Assembly (NCBI GenBank): GCA_964035545.1
Contig: OZ037767.1
Span: forward strand, 29,619,628-29,679,627
Reading direction: 5' to 3'
Length of the DNA stretch: 60,000 bases
Source of the DNA: Bugula neritina
Lineage: Eukaryota > Bryozoa > Gymnolaemata > Cheilostomatida > Bugulidae
Below are positions 9,663-21,633 of this stretch, one piece after another (position 1 is the stretch's first letter; each line of letters begins with the position of its first letter). The notes beneath the pieces were generated by a model. That model saw only the letters and a program-made list of their open reading frames with translations. It was not told the origin of the DNA and did not search any database. The position numbers and the translations under genes are program-made.

Positions 9663-12031
9663 ATGTCCCCACAGTTATCTCAAGAAACTTTAACTTATGA
9701 GCAAATACAGAAACTAAACAATGCCTACCAAATGGCTGTTGAAGTTCATGGTAAAGGAAACTTCCCAACTCTAAGGGTAAGACCGGCTCGGACTTTTACG
9801 TCCAGTTTCAGTACTATTTTTTCTCCTTTCTTGTTGTACTAGTAGTATGAGTAGGTATGCCTAACAGTAAACATTCGTTTTTCCTATCTGTTGCTATAAC
9901 TGTAAGCATATGCGTCTGTTTAGTTGTTGCTTTGGTGAACTTCTAAAATTGCAAGACTAGTTTTACTCATTTCTCACTCCGAAGGCGAATAAGAGTCTTC
10001 TGAGTCGACATCAAAATGAAAATGAGCTTGAGTTTGTTGCAAAATAAAATTGATATTAATAATATTAGTATTACTATCCATTTTCATTTAATTTTGCAAG
10101 CGTGTAAAACTAAAATTGAGCCGTGAGTCGCAAGCGTTATCAATTGAAACCTCTCGATCAATTTTATTTATATTTTAATTAATTGTGTTTATCCTCTTAC
10201 TCTTAGTCTAAGAGTTACTTTTAGACTTGAGAGTTGAAGTAGTTTAACTCACTCACACTGACAATGGCTAAAAATAATTACTACTTTTGATTTTATAATG
10301 TTATAATTTATAACCATAACTAGTACTGCTACTAGTTCTAGTTTATCCTTCTGTATAGTGTAAAACAAAGTCAGACTATGTTAGTTGTTACCGTTTACCT
10401 ACCCATAATTTTAACTGTGACTGTTTAAGTTACAAGTGGGTAGGCATGCAAAAGGTTGTGGGTTTGTATACTTTAATACTAAAAACCAATGTAAACTCCC
10501 TGTTAGTGTTACAATTAGTGTTTATTGGTTGGTGGTGAAAAATATGTAATTGTAAATTTATGAGAACTGGCTGGGGAGGTTTTTATTTTTTTGTCAACTT
10601 TCTACAATGTTGAGTCTTGGAGTAAAAATAACCACGAATTTGTTTTTATTTCAAATTCGTACCCATTTGTAATCAATAACGTACTGTTGACTTGTTGGAA
10701 GAAACTATTAATGGCTAGCAAGCCTATTTCTCTGTGCAAACATAGTTTAATTCAATACTTCCAGAACAGGTATTCAGGATGTTGACTCTAGTTTGAGAAA
10801 TCATTTTGCAATCTGTCAAATTATACTTCCACCAGCCAACACCTTTTCAACTCAATGTTATATGGTTGATAGTTTCTGGATAGATCTTACAAACCTGCAA
10901 AATCTACACAACTTTTCAACACTGAATATATTATTGATAACTGTGTTTCAGGTGCAAATGCAGGACTTGGTGCAAAAAGTGTACGGCAAATTGCAGGAGA
11001 ATGATATAGCCATAGTTGATGTCAGAGTGAATGGCAGTTTAGCTTCGTACATCGTTGGGGACAGTGAACAGAACCACCTCAGCTACAATGATATTGATCT
11101 CATATTTTCGGTTAACTTGAAGACTGACGAGCAGCTACTAAAGTTGAAAGATTTGGTCATCCAGTGTTTGCTCACCTATCTACCTAAGGAAGCAAATTTG
11201 GACAGACTTAGCTTTGCAGCTCTAACTGATGCTTATGTTAGCAAACTGGTGAAGGTGTGGAGCCCCACAGGCGACAAATGGACATTGGTGACCTTGTCCA
11301 ATAATGATGGAATGAATCTGGAGCTCAAGTTTGTCGACACTATGAAAAGGAAATACCAGTTTAGTGTCGACTCTTTCCAGATAATTCTTGATAGCCTTAT
11401 GCAGTTTCACCAGTTGTCATCAGCTGAAATGAGCGAGGATTTCTACCCTACTGTAACAGTTGAAAGCGTGTACGGAGATTATAAGGAAGCTCTGTACCAT
11501 CTCAATAAAAAGTTGATATGCACACGTTCTCCCCAGGAAATTAGAGGTGGTGGCCTTCTAAAGTACTGTGATCTCTTGGCCCGTGGCTACACTCCAGAAT
11601 GTACTGTGTCTCATGTGGAAACGCTGGAACGGCTCATGTGCTCTCGGTTTTTTATTGACTATTCAGATACTCAATCGCAATATCAAAAACTTGACTCGTA
11701 CCTTATTAATCACTTCGGTAGGGATTTCCCTCTGATGCTTGTTTACTTGAAAAAGCTGCTTGTAGTTGTCAACACCAGCACTGTCTGTCTTATGGGACAT
11801 GAGCGTAGACAAGCGTTGGATCTGATATCTCAAATGGCCTACCATGTTGAGTGTGAGGTTGAGAGGCAACGTGCTGTTGAGTCTGATCATTTCTATATGA
11901 ATTATAATCAGCAAAATAACAAATTTAATCCTTTCTATGACAGTTACAACTATGTGCACCATCACCACTATTACTCATTCCATCCAACACATGCTTTCTA
12001 CATTAACCCTTGCTTACAGCATGTGTATTAA
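9663..12031 (+). CDS. TENT5: TENT5 (FAM46) non-canonical poly(A) polymerase, complete, two coding exons
   Basis: A nucleotidyltransferase-fold enzyme that adds A tails to mRNAs, especially those for secreted proteins. Exon 1 is 9663-9776 (38 codons, before GTAAGA); exon 2 is 10952-12031 (after TGTTTCAG, to TAA). The join is phase 0, giving 396 aa; human TENT5C is 391. Exon 1 has TYEQIQKLNNAYQMAVEVHGKGNFPTL, split by family comparison to HGRGNFPTL. Exon 2 has the GS motif NGSLAS (G66-S67), the catalytic pair D85-I-D87 in YNDIDLIF, LKFVDTMKRKYQFSVDSFQI, EIRGGGLLKY, CSRFFIDY and STVCLMGHERRQ, all family hallmarks. The C-terminal tail is unusually Asn/Tyr/His-rich, with HHHHYYSFHPTH. The ATG at 9663 was chosen because a strong polypyrimidine tract plus CAG ends just before it, suggesting a non-coding first exon upstream; an in-frame ATG at 9534 is less likely. 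Only one copy is seen here; vertebrates have four. Confidence 0.95.
9777..10951 (+). other. TENT5 intron
   Basis: An AT-rich 1.17-kb intron with GTAAGA donor and TGTTTCAG acceptor. It falls at the HGKGNFPTLR / VQMQDLV boundary. No other feature was recognised except a T-run followed by GTCAACTT at about 10585-10600. Confidence 0.85.
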
Positions 12032-12431
12032 CTCCAAGTCTGCAACTAATTTCTTTTTTGGATCTTCTCAATTCAACTTGCATACCATGTTAATAATTTC
12101 TGCTAATCTACTATAAATCAAAGCTACAAAAACCAATCAGTCATATAATGCACCGTTCATAGTTTATTCTCATTAAATTTTATATTGCAACTGCTATGTA
12201 TATAAATATTTTTCATTGTTTACAGTTATCATCATGCATTTTCTGTTTATTTTTGTATTTGTTCTATTCAGCGTTAAATATGAAATTAAAGGAATAACTT
12301 GGAAACAAAGAATTTAAAAATAATTATATTTTCTCATTATCATTAAAATTTGAGGGCAAGTTTATTTCAGTATGTCCACAGATTTTTCTCTGTGCAATTT
12401 TGTATATTACTACCGAAAAAATATGAAAATC

Positions 12432-12437
12432 AATAAA
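12432..12437 (+). terminator. TENT5 poly(A) signal
   Basis: AATAAA about 400 bp after the stop codon, within an AU-rich 3' UTR. It is the only perfect hexamer on this strand that I noticed in that interval. Confidence 0.6.
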
Positions 12438-13639
12438 AATTGAAAAATTCCTACTAGATCCTGTTCTATTGTTGTTACACTGCTGAATGTTTTGTTCTTA
12501 TCTAAAGTTCTCAAATTAGCTCAGTAATTGTATGTGTTTGCTTTCGTAACTGATAAGCCCATTCTAGCGAGCTCACTGCAGCAACGTTTGGGTTATGAAT
12601 CACCATGTAATAGCTACGTGATAGTAACTAAAGCCTACCTAGACTCTATGTCAATAGCTAGCAATAATGGCATCAAGTGGTAAACAAGCTCCTATTTATC
12701 ATGTACTGGCTTTCCTTCGATCAACACTATACGTCTACTACCAGTATTATCCACATATCGTTTTCACTACTAGTTTTGCGTGCTGGTACTTGCATGAGCA
12801 GCCCACTTTCACTGCCACCTACTTGCAGCAAAACATCTCTTGACACTATAGTAGTTGTACCAATTGACCATCGGCTTGCATCAGGGGTTTTGTAACATAT
12901 AGCATGCCAGTTACTGATTTAATAATTATTATGTTGAGCAAAGTTCTTGCACAGGAGTTGGATGGCGTGATAGGGGTATCTCCTCCCCCTTTCTTATGTA
13001 TACACACATTGTATCTGGTAGGTCCCCAGCGATAGTTGTAATAAATGGTCAATCTTTGGATTACCAAAAGTTGCTTTACACAGTTGGTTTAAGGTCATAC
13101 TTTTCAGTTTCTGGCTCTTTGCCAGGTGCTTTATGTTCTATATGAACAATGTTCCACTGATAGCTCGAACAGGTTGAATGTCACAAGAGCAAAAAAAATA
13201 TGAAAAGATAAAGAAACTTATGTTCTCCAATATACTTTTTTATTTTTTTCAAAAGCCAATTCATGTTTAAGTTATAGCGTGTTGAAAAATATAGTCCCCC
13301 TTCCACATTCTTTTCAATTTATACGCTCCTGACTTGTTATTGTGTCTCAATATGCCTTGTATTTGAGTGCTCGTTAGTCTCGCTTCACTAACTTTGCCTA
13401 TACTTCACAAGTGCCAGTGCTGCTGGCTCAAAAGCTAAATGTTATAAACTGTCAGCTAAAACCCAATCTTGTATTCCTAGGTTGGTTGGCCTAAATAAAA
13501 CGATAGTCAAATCATGATTTCATGTTTTAAAAATTTACTCTATTCTAACCTGCTGCCTAGCTAGTTCTATTTTTGATGTATAATTACAGAATTTGTGAAA
13601 CATTTTTTCGGCAACCATCCTAGTTATAAAATGCAGTAA

Positions 13640-13700
13640 TGGTACTTATAATATTATATTATTATCATTATAATATATTATATAGTATAATGTGTGTTTT
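13640..13700. repeat. AT-only palindromic tract
   Basis: A run of TATAATATTATATTATTATC-type sequence with overlapping short dyads. It is probably simple-sequence DNA and could extrude as a cruciform. Confidence 0.5.
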
Positions 13701-14673
13701 TATTATACTGCATAATATATATTTTATTATTGTTGTTGTGCAAACAAGTGCAATTAACCTAGTTTTCAAAATTTACCTCTAAATTATCAGAATATCAGTT
13801 TAGATATTTTCATGCTTTGTTAGGTAAACCTAAAAAAAGAGGCTGTATTCCCAAAGTAAAGGGTGTTGAACTATGAACTATATTAGATTAGCCACATTTG
13901 CTACCAAGTGCATCAGTATAATATTATATGAATAGCTCTGATGCTTTGTCTCCGGTGGCTGGCTGCGATATGATAACTTGGCCAACTTCCAAGAGTTTAA
14001 AATTGGCGCAATTATTCAAGAGGTTACATACTGCACAGAGCTAGCAGTGATAGTAACCTTGCTATTGACAGTACTTATTACAACTGCCAGCATATAAGCT
14101 GCATTGTAGAATGCCGTTGGGGTAGGCTAGTAAAACCAAATTCTGCTCTCTAATATACCTTAGACACAACGCAGCAACACAATTTTTAGTTTCAAATTAC
14201 ATTTGCCACCCTTACATGAGCTGTGGGCTTCATAAAGATTCATATGATTAGAGATTTATGCTATAGGCCCTATCTGTGCTAGTGTATGATGAAAATAACA
14301 CACCATTGTCAAAGTTAACTTCAAGTATGTTGTTTTCCAGAAACTCAGTAATGTCCATTTATCTCTCGCATACAAATACTTATGTAATACCATACAGTTT
14401 AAGTTTTATTTTAGAGCACATCTGCAAACTCTACAATAAGAGCTTGCTTTACCAGTCTATTTCAGACCTGTTTTTGTAGCTAGTAATACGCAAGCTACTT
14501 ATTTTTAAACTTTTGGGTTATTTGTTCAAAACCATTAGCCTTGCTAGTAACCCGGGGCTATTGCAACAGTTCACTGCTAATCAACATGAATTGACAGCCT
14601 AATAATTATAACCCATTTGCGCGCGAAATATTTATGTACTCATAGTTACTCATATAGTTAGCAATTTATTAAC

Positions 14674-14757
14674 GATGACTGCGTGGTCCAGAGGTTAAAG
14701 GCGTCAGCGAGAAGCTGGTTGGTCATGGTTCAATCCTAGTATGCTGCAATTTTTTTT
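14674..14757 (+). repeat. tRNA-derived (SINE-like) unit
   Basis: An A-box-like TGGTCCAGAGGTTAAAGG and a B-box-like GGTTCAATCC are spaced as in a tRNA gene, followed by an eight-T run that would stop RNA polymerase III. The acceptor and T stems do not pair properly, so this is a degenerate tRNA relic or SINE head, not a working tRNA. Confidence 0.55.
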
Positions 14758-17700
14758 GTCAACTTATGCAAATCCTACGCATGTATAATAAATATGGCTA
14801 TAATTGTAAAGTTTTTTTTAACTTTTGTTCAACAGTAAGACAACATACATGCATAATACTTAGCTACTGAACACTGGGCTAAACTTTAAATTGATCTTAT
14901 AGAATACAATGTACTTAAAATAATCATATGTGAATTAGAGAAACTGGAAGTACAACTGCTGCACTATAGACAGACCTTTACTGACAAGACTGCAAAGTGA
15001 AGTGATTTAGCTGAAATTAACTCTGCCAAACAAACAAAGAATTATGTTGTGCTGAGGCATTGTCAATAGATTGTAACATAGTGAGATGATTCAGCTAAGT
15101 GCTAATGTAAAACAGGGAACATTATATTGGCAGAAATCCAATAGATTGCCAATTTGTGCGAGAGGGTACTATATGTTATTGTGATAGCCGCAGAGCGGCA
15201 AACGTACTAGGGATGTTATAATTAGTCACAGGAGCGTAGCTAGAACCACCATATGAAGAATTTAGAAAATTGCAGTGAAACTTGCATAATGGTGTATGTT
15301 TTTACCAAATTGTGAAGAGCATAAACAGAATTTCAAAAAACAAAGAAAGTATATTAGAGAAAACATATCAAGGAATGTCAAGTTTAACTTTTAGACTTTA
15401 TAAAATGAATCCCCTGTGCTACAGCAGTGGAACATGGAGGGTGTAAAATTTTACTTATTATACAACAACTTTCTCAGAAAATTTTTTATTGAAAAATTAA
15501 AAAAGTATATGAAAGAGGAATGCAAAAGCTATCTTTTCATGTAAAATTTATTAATGTGAGGCAAAAACTGTTCGAGCTATCCCCTGGAAACCGTTTATAT
15601 ATAACATAAAGCAGTGCCTGAATCTGGAAAGTAATGACCTTAAACTAACTGTGTAGTGAAATTAAGCATTGCACCTCTCCATGTGCTAGCATGTAGCACC
15701 TCTTATGTAGCATCATAACTAGCAAAAGTTAAAACAAAATAATCATTAAAAATGCATTTGGTCAATTAATATTAATTGTACACCCAAGATAAATAAAGTC
15801 CGTAAAACAAAAGTAGTCAGACTTGTGATTTAGTTAGACTTCTAGCTCTGCTGGGCTTTTCGTTAGTAGTACTATCTAGTTAGGTGGATTGTTAGTTTAG
15901 TTGAACTGACTAGGTACTGATTTAATTTCTCATTTATTTGTTAGGAGCAAATAATTGATGATTACCATAACAGCAATCATACCACCCCGAAAAACTGAGG
16001 TTTTCAACCACCACTAATCATCTATGGTTAACAGAGTTATATTCCATGAAGCAATAAGCATGCACCAGCTACTAATCAGCTTCACCCTCTGTAGAGGCAA
16101 ACTTTTGTCAACTCACTGTTGATAAGACTGTAGTTGGGAAGTTTTACTCTGACCGTATTACTGCGCAGTATAATTGGATATAATTATATACCTCTCCACT
16201 GAGTGGTACCATCATTTGCCTAGATCTTATTCATTTATATAGCAGCTACCGAAGAATTTTGATGTGCTATTTCTGTTACGTTTTTACGTGATGAGGAAAA
16301 AGTAGCAATAAATTACACCAGGCATTTCCATATGGTTTTTTCTCCATGTCAAATGTCAAATAATGGTGAAGTACATAAGTATTCCGAAAGACTTGTCTCG
16401 TATTGTTATTGATGACCACCTCCACATTATATATAACATATTAGCCTGAATATGGTCAGTTGAAGATTTATCAAGTTTGAGGCAAGTTAATTATAGCCTC
16501 ATTATTATGCAACATGCTTTCTGTGGTGTTATTTTCCACTTCAGCCAGTGATGTTTATTTTTCACAAACCGCACGAACTTGTCAGTCAGGCGAGATCGTG
16601 TTCCACCACGTGACCATAATAAAGACGCATGCATCGGTTCATCCGATCAACACCCCCAGCTGTTGTGGGCAGCAGCATATTATACAGTTAGCTGACAGTA
16701 CGGCTTTCATGACAATTTATTGCACCACTACAGCAATGCAATGTAGAGTGCCACAAGATTCTACTATACTACAGCTTACAGTAGGTTGTGGTTACTGAGT
16801 GAGGTGTTGCAGTCATAAAACATACTTCAAATGAACACTAGTAGTTGATGATATATTATATTCAAATTTAGTTTGTTCAACCCATGTCAAGTGCAATGGG
16901 CGTGGGTTTTTTTAGTCTAGCATTTGAGTTGGGAATTTAATTGGATATCTCAAAGGTAGACAACTTCTTTTGCTACAAAAGTAAACCTAAACTATAGCAT
17001 TAAAAATAGTATATATTTTCAACAGACTAAAAATAATGTTAATTTAATTTATTGAAAAAGAGGCTTAGTCCTCTGCATCCTGTTACAGCGTTTCCACCCG
17101 ACTAGTTTGTTTATCACGAGTTTAATGCTCAGACTATAAATATGCAGCAACTAAACGGCAAAAAAGGTTTTTAATAGAAATCATCTCAGCTGAATCACAA
17201 CTTCCTAGGCATTTCAGTAACAAAATCCCAAACCAACGTAAGAAATTATCATCAAAGATATCAATTGAGTTGTTCATGTCAAAGTCCAAAGCTCTGCTGC
17301 CACACACAACCTCTTCTACTGCTGCCATAATAGTTCAAGGTCAGATAACTTCTCTTACCTTTGAACTTTATTTTCTACCTTTAATTTGACCAGCTGAAGT
17401 GCATAACATGCGGTTTCTTTGGTATTATCACCATCTCGGTAGTCGTTGCTCCTAAACTTGATATATTGGGAAGTACGCAGCTGTATTTTATACAACTATG
17501 AAGAATAGTTCCAAGGCTAGAATAAAGGAGAATAGACTATGGTTCAGCATATCATGAATGCTCATCTCTGGGATAGCTTGCAGGAAGTGTTTTGTAAATG
17601 GTATGATCAAAGAACAGGCTGGAGTAAAAGGACTATCTACACATATTATACAGTAGTATGGGTTTGTTTACAGAAAAGGATTACAATATTTGCCCGTTTT

Positions 17701-18994
17701 TACCTAGAGACCACTGATAAAAGAGAAAATAAAAATCCCCCTTCCCTTAGCTCTGCAGGACTATATAACCTTTTTGGTGAGAATTATATTGAATGCTATA
17801 AATCTGGTAGCTAGATGCTAGTAAACATATTTCATGGTTGTTGGGGTTTGGCTCGAGATATAACTGCTGGAACCCAAGTTGAATCAAACACATCTTCTGT
17901 GAACTCTTTCATCATTTTGGCACTAGATCTTTAGGCATGACACTAAACTCAAATCTCATTTGCAAATTAGGTTTAGTTGTTCATAGGCCAAGAATGTATA
18001 TTCAACAGCCAATTGCGGCTGTGGAAATTTGGAGGTGTTGCCATTGTAGGATACATCAGTTGCCAATTGTGATGAAAATAAATGAGTGGAAATGATACAA
18101 CAAAATCAATTAATCTTTTCATTATTCATTACCAGTAAGTGTCAAAAATGCCTCTCAACTTGTTACATTGGAAACAACACCAACAGCCACCCTAACTTAC
18201 TCCGTTTTAGGGGTGCCTTGCAAAGCCATCCGCAGTGCACCAGGAATTTAGGTAGATTTGGGTCTAGGTATTACTCAGCAAATATACAGTATCAATTAAT
18301 GTTTTCTCTGAAGATACCAAATCAACTTCCACAGTTATATATGTTCATTAAATATACTCTTTGGTTTAGCTTTTAGTTTAGCTTAAAATGGTATCATCAC
18401 ACATAATATTTTATGCTTTGAAATTGTTGTATAGCTATAAGCCCTGCACAATGCCAGCAACGTAAGTTAGAGAATGTCTTTGCTCAGCATAAAGTAACAG
18501 CATTAATTAATGAAGAACTCTTCCAATTTGACAGCAACCTAAGTGAGGCTAAGAACAACATTTCACACAGAAGCAAAAGTGCCCGTAGAAAAGCCATATC
18601 ACATGTTTATGATCATAACAGCTGTCAATCTGCATGTAGTTTTCTCACATGATTCAGGGGATATCTGAAGAAGTTGTGACTCACTAAAGTTATATACGGT
18701 TGGTAAGCTGCTGGTTTGGTTAGAGCAGTTGCATTAACTGGCTAAGTCGCAGCTGGGTAGAGGCTGGCAAGAAGTCGGCTGGGTATATGGTCATGTACGC
18801 ATAACAGTTTTATAATGAGATTAATATTTTAATATTGATATATGTGGCTCACTGCTCATAGCTGCTCCTACTTCAACAGTTACTATAGCTAGTAGAGATT
18901 ATCCCATACAATTATTTACATTTGATTTATTTTCGTATAAAGGCCATTGAAGTGAATAAACCTTTAGAATTCGCTTCCCATCTTTAGAAGAGCT

Positions 18995-19859
18995 GTGTGA
19001 ATAGGTGACACGACATTTCACAAATATCAATTCAAAAACACCCATTTCGAAAAAGACAATTCCCAGATTGACAATTCCCAAATTGACAATTAATAAATTG
19101 ACTTTTAGAAAAAAGACATTTCTAAAAATGACATTTAACAAATGATACGGCCCAGTCGGGTGTGAGCTCGACCGGGTCAAGAATAAGTTCATATAAACGT
19201 GGGCAATTGCAGATTGGGACTGTTTGGTAGCTAACACTACTTCCGTGATAGCCTAACTCATACGGGGTTTATATTTGTTGCTGAAAGCTTTAAATCTTGT
19301 CAAGTTCAAGTTGAAATAATTACTACTTATTTACTTTTACTTTTATACTTGTATTATTGCGTGATGTTACTATGTACATTATATGTTATTTAATTTTATT
19401 AACCGTATTTCATGAGTTAAAACTGAAAAGTAAGAAGAAAATGAAATACGGTTAATAAAATTAAATAACATATAATGTACATAGTAACATCACGCAATAA
19501 TACAAGTATAAAAGTAAAAGTAAATAAGTAGTAATTATTTCAACTTGAACTTGACAAGATTTAAAGCTTTCAGCAACAAATATAAACCCCGTATGAGTTA
19601 GGCTATCACGGAAGTAGTGTTAGCTACCAAACAGTCCCAATCTGCAATTGCCCACGTTTATATGAACTTATTCTCGACCCGGTCGAGCCAACACCCGACT
19701 GGGCCGTATCATTTGTGAAATGTCATTTTTAGAAATGTCTTTTTTCTAAAAGTCAATTTATTAATTGTCAATTTGGGAATTGTCAATTTGGGAATTGTCT
19801 TTTTCGAAATAGGTGTGTTTGAATTGTCATTTGTGAAATGTCGCGGATTCGTGTGAATA
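18995..19859. mobile_element. foldback (TU/FB-like) transposon with 9-bp target duplications
   Basis: Arms of 403 bp at 19011-19413 and 19441-19843 are inverted copies separated by a 27-bp spacer. The inner half of the arms looks identical; roughly a dozen differences lie in the outer half. GTGTGAATA flanks the 847-bp element (19004-19850) as a direct repeat at 18995-19003 and 19851-19859, the mark of an insertion. The outer part of each arm (19055-19144 in the left arm) is six tandem 15-bp units beginning GACA or GACT. Long inverted repeats with 15-bp outer repeats and an 8-9-bp duplication recall sea-urchin TU and Drosophila FB elements. It codes for nothing and would need a transposase from elsewhere. 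Confidence 0.85.
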
Positions 19860-20638
19860 TATAGGCTACATAGTTCTGCTAGGTAGCTTGGTAATAATAG
19901 CAAAATTAATAGCAGAAATGCTACAATTTGATGGTTATAACACACCACTATATTATAGGACTGTTATTAAATCATTTTCTGTTATAAAAAGCACATTATT
20001 ATATAAAATATGCATAGATAAGGTTAATTTAAACCTTAGTCATTTAAAACTTGCTCAATATTAGTGTCTCTAAGATGAAAAAGACTAAAAATAAATAAGT
20101 CACAATTAACTTTAATTGCTATTAATTAAATTAATAGGTTTTTTATTGTTTGCAATGTTATAGGCGTTAGGAATTTCATCGTCAACAAATTAAAGCTCTT
20201 CCATTTTGTCACTAAAGCTGAAACCTACCCTGTTGGATATAGTTTTACAACAAGTAAAAGATATTTTTGCAATATCTGTAACAATAAATTACAGATTCAA
20301 GCAGGGGACAAGATTTAAATTTAACCACTCATCATGTCAACATTAGCAGGACATGATAATTTTATAATAACCCTTGAACTATATATACATACTATGAGCT
20401 CTAGCCAAAGGTTTTATAATTATAGTACAACTACATTGTGTACATATTACATCATAATCATTATATAGTATATTGGATAACATATACAGTTTCAAAAGTC
20501 ATCCAGTCATTCTTCATTCTTTCACATAGTTGGGAGATCTGTCCAAAGATAGAGAATAGTTGGTAATCTGTGTGTTAGCCAATGCCGTCAGCCAAAGCAG
20601 AGAGATTTCTTTTTGTCAACTTAAATACTAATTAGTAT
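19860..20638. other. gene-free AT-rich DNA
   Basis: No coding, RNA or repeat signal was recognised, apart from a T-run followed by GTCAACTT at 20608-20622. Confidence 0.5.
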
Positions 20639-20945
20639 GTACTGTGACTATACTGTGACTATACTGTGACTATACTGTGACTATACTGTGACTATACTGT
20701 GACTATACTGTGACTATACTGTAACTACTATCACTATACTGTGACTATACTGTGACTACTATCACTATACTGTGACTATACTGTGACTATACTGTAACTA
20801 CTATCACTATACTGTGACTATACTGTGACTACTATCACTATACTGTGACTATACTGTGACTACTATCACTATACTGTGACTATACTGTGACTACTATCAC
20901 TATACTGTGACTATACTGTGACTATACTGTGACTATGCTGTGACT
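20639..20945. repeat. 11-bp minisatellite with variant spacing
   Basis: About 27 copies of CTGTGACTATA, interrupted at semi-regular intervals by a variant containing CTACTATCA. The variant recurs every two or three units and forms a higher-order pattern in the right half. Confidence 0.95.
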
Positions 20946-21340
20946 GGATTTTGATTCCTTAATATAATTACTTTCTAATTCTAAAAAGAAATACTAGCTA
21001 CAGTGAGTTTTCACAATTTTTACACATTAGACAAGACAAGAACCTTTGACAATGAGCAAATTCATTTCAAATAAAGTATTTGTACCAAACCAGATTTACC
21101 TTTTGATCCTCTTTCTCATATATTGGCACACAGACCAAGGCAAAAAGCCTTTGTCCAAATATTTAAAACAATATCGGTTTTATCAGTGTTTCATAACTTG
21201 GAAAGGCTAATTAATTTATTTTATTTCAACAGCCACAATGCAGAAATGCCAATATATTTTAATTAGTTTCAGGTTGGCGTTTAACTTGGTGGACACCCTC
21301 TGGTATTTCATCAGTAAACAAGAAGGCTTAAGCTGCAGGA

Positions 21341-21396
21341 GCAGTCATGGTCTAATGGTCATGTGCAGATACAGGTCATGGGTTCAAATATGAATT
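21341..21396 (+). repeat. tRNA-like SINE head
   Basis: An A-box-like TGGTCTAATGGTCATG and a B-box-like GGGTTCAAAT are correctly spaced. It faces the opposite-strand unit at 21556-21633. Confidence 0.5.
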
Positions 21397-21555
21397 ATCG
21401 GGAATGTCTGGAAGAGCATTCAATCATAGTTGCTTCTTTGCCACACCAAAAGTTCTCAAACCATGTGTTCAGCATGGTAAGAGACAGAGTCCTTAGCCCA
21501 CTTGAAAGCCCTTGTCATCAGGGGTCCTTACAGTAATGAAGACGTTAAAACAATT

Positions 21556-21633
21556 GCCCCCACTGGGATTCGAAATCAAGACCTTCGGCTAGCAAGCAGG
21601 CATGCTAACCAATAGACCACAGACCACTGGGTC
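21556..21633 (-). repeat. tRNA-like SINE head, opposite strand
   Basis: On the minus strand GTGGTCTATTGGTTAGCATG (A box) and GATTTCGAATCCC (B box) bracket a CTTGCTAGCC segment like an anticodon arm. Acceptor pairing is imperfect, so this is a tRNA-derived repeat and not a gene. Confidence 0.6.

Larger units (their letters stand above)
12460..18994. other. gene-free AT-rich DNA
   Basis: No frame here resembles a known protein. The longest frames (16514-16798, 17539-17814 and 18086-18376 on plus, 17328-17134 on minus) are 64-96 codons, a length expected by chance at this base composition, and lack neighbouring exons. One tRNA-like unit is at 14674-14757 and an AT palindromic tract at about 13640-13700. 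Confidence 0.6.

Noticed and set aside
14674-14757. Functional tRNA gene
   Set aside because: A and B boxes and a T-run are present, but acceptor and T stems do not pair; better read as a SINE or tRNA relic.
16514-18376. Plus-strand frames of 91-96 codons at 16514, 17539 and 18086, and a 64-codon minus frame at 17328 beginning MAAVEEVV
   Set aside because: Lengths are expected by chance for this much AT-rich DNA; no family resemblance and no neighbouring exons that extend them.
19709-19948. Minus frame with pentad pattern TIPKL/TINKL/TFRKK
   Set aside because: It is a read-through of the 15-bp repeats in the foldback arm; the same repeats on the other arm give a different frame with a similar pattern.
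20639-20945. CRISPR array or satellite centromere
   Set aside because: Units are contiguous with no unique spacers, and the array is only 300 bp.
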